Assembly (NCBI RefSeq): GCF_001887355.1
Contig: NZ_MPIN01000004.1
Location: 62,001 to 126,000 of the forward strand
Length of the DNA stretch: 64,000 nucleotides
Direction of reading: 5' to 3'
DNA from: Cystobacter ferrugineus
GTDB taxonomy: Bacteria; Myxococcota; Myxococcia; Myxococcales; Myxococcaceae
This document shows positions 62,930-64,000 of the stretch, one piece after another. The position numbers and the translations under genes were made by a program. The notes beneath the pieces are model-generated. The model worked only from the letters and a program-made list of their open reading frames with translations, ran no database searches and had not been told where the DNA came from. Position 1 is the stretch's first letter; every line of letters starts with the position of its first letter.

Positions 62930-64000
62930 TCAAGGGACGAGCCTCCGGGGAGAAGGGAAGGTGAACGCGACCCAGGCCACGGCCACGCCACAGAGGACCG
63001 CCGCGAGCGTGAAGTGCCAGGCGTAGCCGAGCGCCTGGGCACTGAAGCCACTCACGGCCGCGGCGCCTCCGGTGGCCATGACGACGAGCGAGGCCTGCAC
63101 CGTGTAGTCGGACGCGGCATGCTCCGCGCGGCACAGGCCCATCATCCCCGTGAAGAGGGCCGCGGTGGCCATGCCGCTGGCGAGGTGCTCCACGCCACAC
63201 ACGAGCGTGAGCACCGCGAGGCCCGTCTCCCGACTCGCCGCCAGGGCGTAGAGCAGCACCGCACCCGCCTGGAGGGTGCCGAAGACGAGCAGCGCGCGCC
63301 GCTGCCCCAGCCGGTGGACGAGCGCCCCTCCCATCAGCGCGCCGAGCAGCCCGGTGGTGAAGCCCACGAACCCGAGCATCCACCCCACCTGAGACAGGCC
63401 CAGCCCCGCGTCGACCAGGAAGGTGCGCAGCATGCCCGTGGCCAGACTCTCCCCCGCCTTGAAGAGCACGAGCAGGAGGAACCACGTGCCGGCACCCGGG
63501 CGGTGCACCCAGTACAGCAGGGCCTCGCGCAGCCAACGCCCCAGGCTCGCATCCGCACTCCGCGGCGCGCGCGAGGGGGGCTCGCGGAAGAGCGCCACCG
63601 GCACCGTGGCCACGAGCAACAGCACCCCCAGGCTCACCAGGGTGGGACGCCAGCCGAGAGCATCGAAGACGAGCAGCATCAACCCGCCACCGAGAATCAT
63701 CCCCACCCGGTAGCCCGCCACCTGGATGCCGTTGCCCCAGCCCAGCTCCTCGGGCTCGAGCAGCTCCACCGCGAGCCCATCCGTGGCCACGTCCTGCGTG
63801 GCCGCCAGCAGGTTGACGAGCAGCATGGCCACCAGGAGGGTCGCCACGCCCACGCTCCCCTCGGGCAGGGCGAGCCCCAGCAGCAGCGCCGCCGAGAGGA
63901 ACTGGAGCGGGAGGATGTAGCCACGCCGCCGACCCAGCCGCTCCGAGCCGTACCGGTCCATCACCGGGGCCCAGAGGAACTTGAGCGCCCACGGCAGCGC
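62930..64000 (-). CDS. AmpG-like MFS permease (cut by window end)
   Basis: The C-terminal ~356 residues of a polytopic transporter; the N-terminus lies beyond 64000. The frame reads ALPWALKFLWAPVMDRYGSERLGRRRGY, the characteristic AmpG start of helix 2, followed by DVATDGLAVELLEPEELGWGNGIQVAGYRVGMILGGGLM and about ten more helices. AmpG permeases import anhydro-muropeptides in Gram-negatives; related members transport siderophores or other solutes. Not certain which substrate. Confidence 0.88.
   Translation of the reverse strand, partial: ALPWALKFLWAPVMDRYGSERLGRRRGYILPLQFLSAALLLGLALPEGSVGVATLLVAMLLVNLLAATQDVATDGLAVELLEPEELGWGNGIQVAGYRVGMILGGGLMLLVFDALGWRPTLVSLGVLLLVATVPVALFREPPSRAPRSADASLGRWLREALLYWVHRPGAGTWFLLLVLFKAGESLATGMLRTFLVDAGLGLSQVGWMLGFVGFTTGLLGALMGGALVHRLGQRRALLVFGTLQAGAVLLYALAASRETGLAVLTLVCGVEHLASGMATAALFTGMMGLCRAEHAASDYTVQASLVVMATGGAAAVSGFSAQALGYAWHFTLAAVLCGVAVAWVAFTFPSPRRLVP

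Overview
The window is about 64 kb of high-GC, densely coded DNA. It most likely comes from a fruiting myxobacterium of the Cystobacter/Archangium/Melittangium type (suborder Cystobacterineae). Pointers are remnants of SitA/SitI-type outer-membrane-exchange toxin and immunity genes, a DUF5953 protein, many lipoproteins and secreted glycosidases, a short Lys/Ala/Thr-rich histone-H1-like protein, and a type VI secretion cargo set with DUF2169 and DUF4150 proteins. The genus is inferred from gene content; no rRNA is present.

Layout. (1) 1-3.9 kb is a decaying accessory patch: the right end of an IS66 element, a small orphan gene, a frameshifted lipoprotein toxin with a live SMI1/KNR4 immunity gene, a partial copy of that immunity gene, and an internally deleted CdiA_C-like toxin running into a SitI3-like fragment. 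(2) 3.9-30.2 kb is mostly chromosomal: secreted GH92 mannosidase; a DUF1501/diheme cytochrome operon; alpha/beta hydrolase; lipoprotein GH13 amylase; P450; DUF1697; MFS exporter; MscS channel; CoA-transferase; a BlaI/M56 pair with tandem operators; a quinone reductase divergent from an HxlR regulator; PEBP; two GST-like genes (one internally shortened); hemerythrin-like protein; DUF5953; and an ArsR/SRPBCC pair. (3) 30.4-44.2 kb is an integrated element in the 3' half of tRNA-Pro(CGG), bounded by a perfect 51-bp direct repeat (30398-30448 and 44157-44207). (4) 44.2-64 kb is chromosomal: response regulator, rpe, GAF/HD-GYP, pyk, SprT-like protease, Fe/Zn-cluster protein, NFACT, histone-like protein, GH1 glucosidase, dus, M50-TPR protease, desaturase, ClC, Crp/Fnr regulator convergent with a quinol NO reductase, and an AmpG-like permease cut by the window edge.

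The tRNA-Pro element is the most interesting object. It carries a family-B DNA polymerase (761 aa, motifs A, B and C recognisable, apparently degraded proofreading residues, a C-terminal helix-turn-helix), then an excisionase-like protein and a tyrosine integrase with a four-cysteine insert, in one rightward block. The arrangement (PolB plus tyrosine recombinase in a tRNA gene) resembles pipolins, but the polymerase subtype cannot be settled by reading alone. The element also carries a leftward T6SS cargo operon (DUF2169, ketosynthase-like protein, DUF4150 effector with a Cys-rich tail, SMI1/KNR4 immunity), a ribbon-helix-helix/EVE-like fusion, a DUF1643-like protein, several unknown genes, a strongly structured leader upstream of polB, and matching 20-bp double-TTGCTGCT motifs just inside both ends. 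A fragment of a closely related integrase lies immediately outside the left att copy, so this tRNA has probably been used more than once.

How genes cooperate: the T6SS cargo genes form an effector-loading and immunity unit but the window has no T6SS structural genes, so the secretion machine must lie elsewhere. The nitric oxide reductase and the Crp/Fnr regulator are adjacent and a TTG-N8-CAA dyad precedes the reductase. The BlaI/M56 pair overlaps by ATGA and has two operators upstream.
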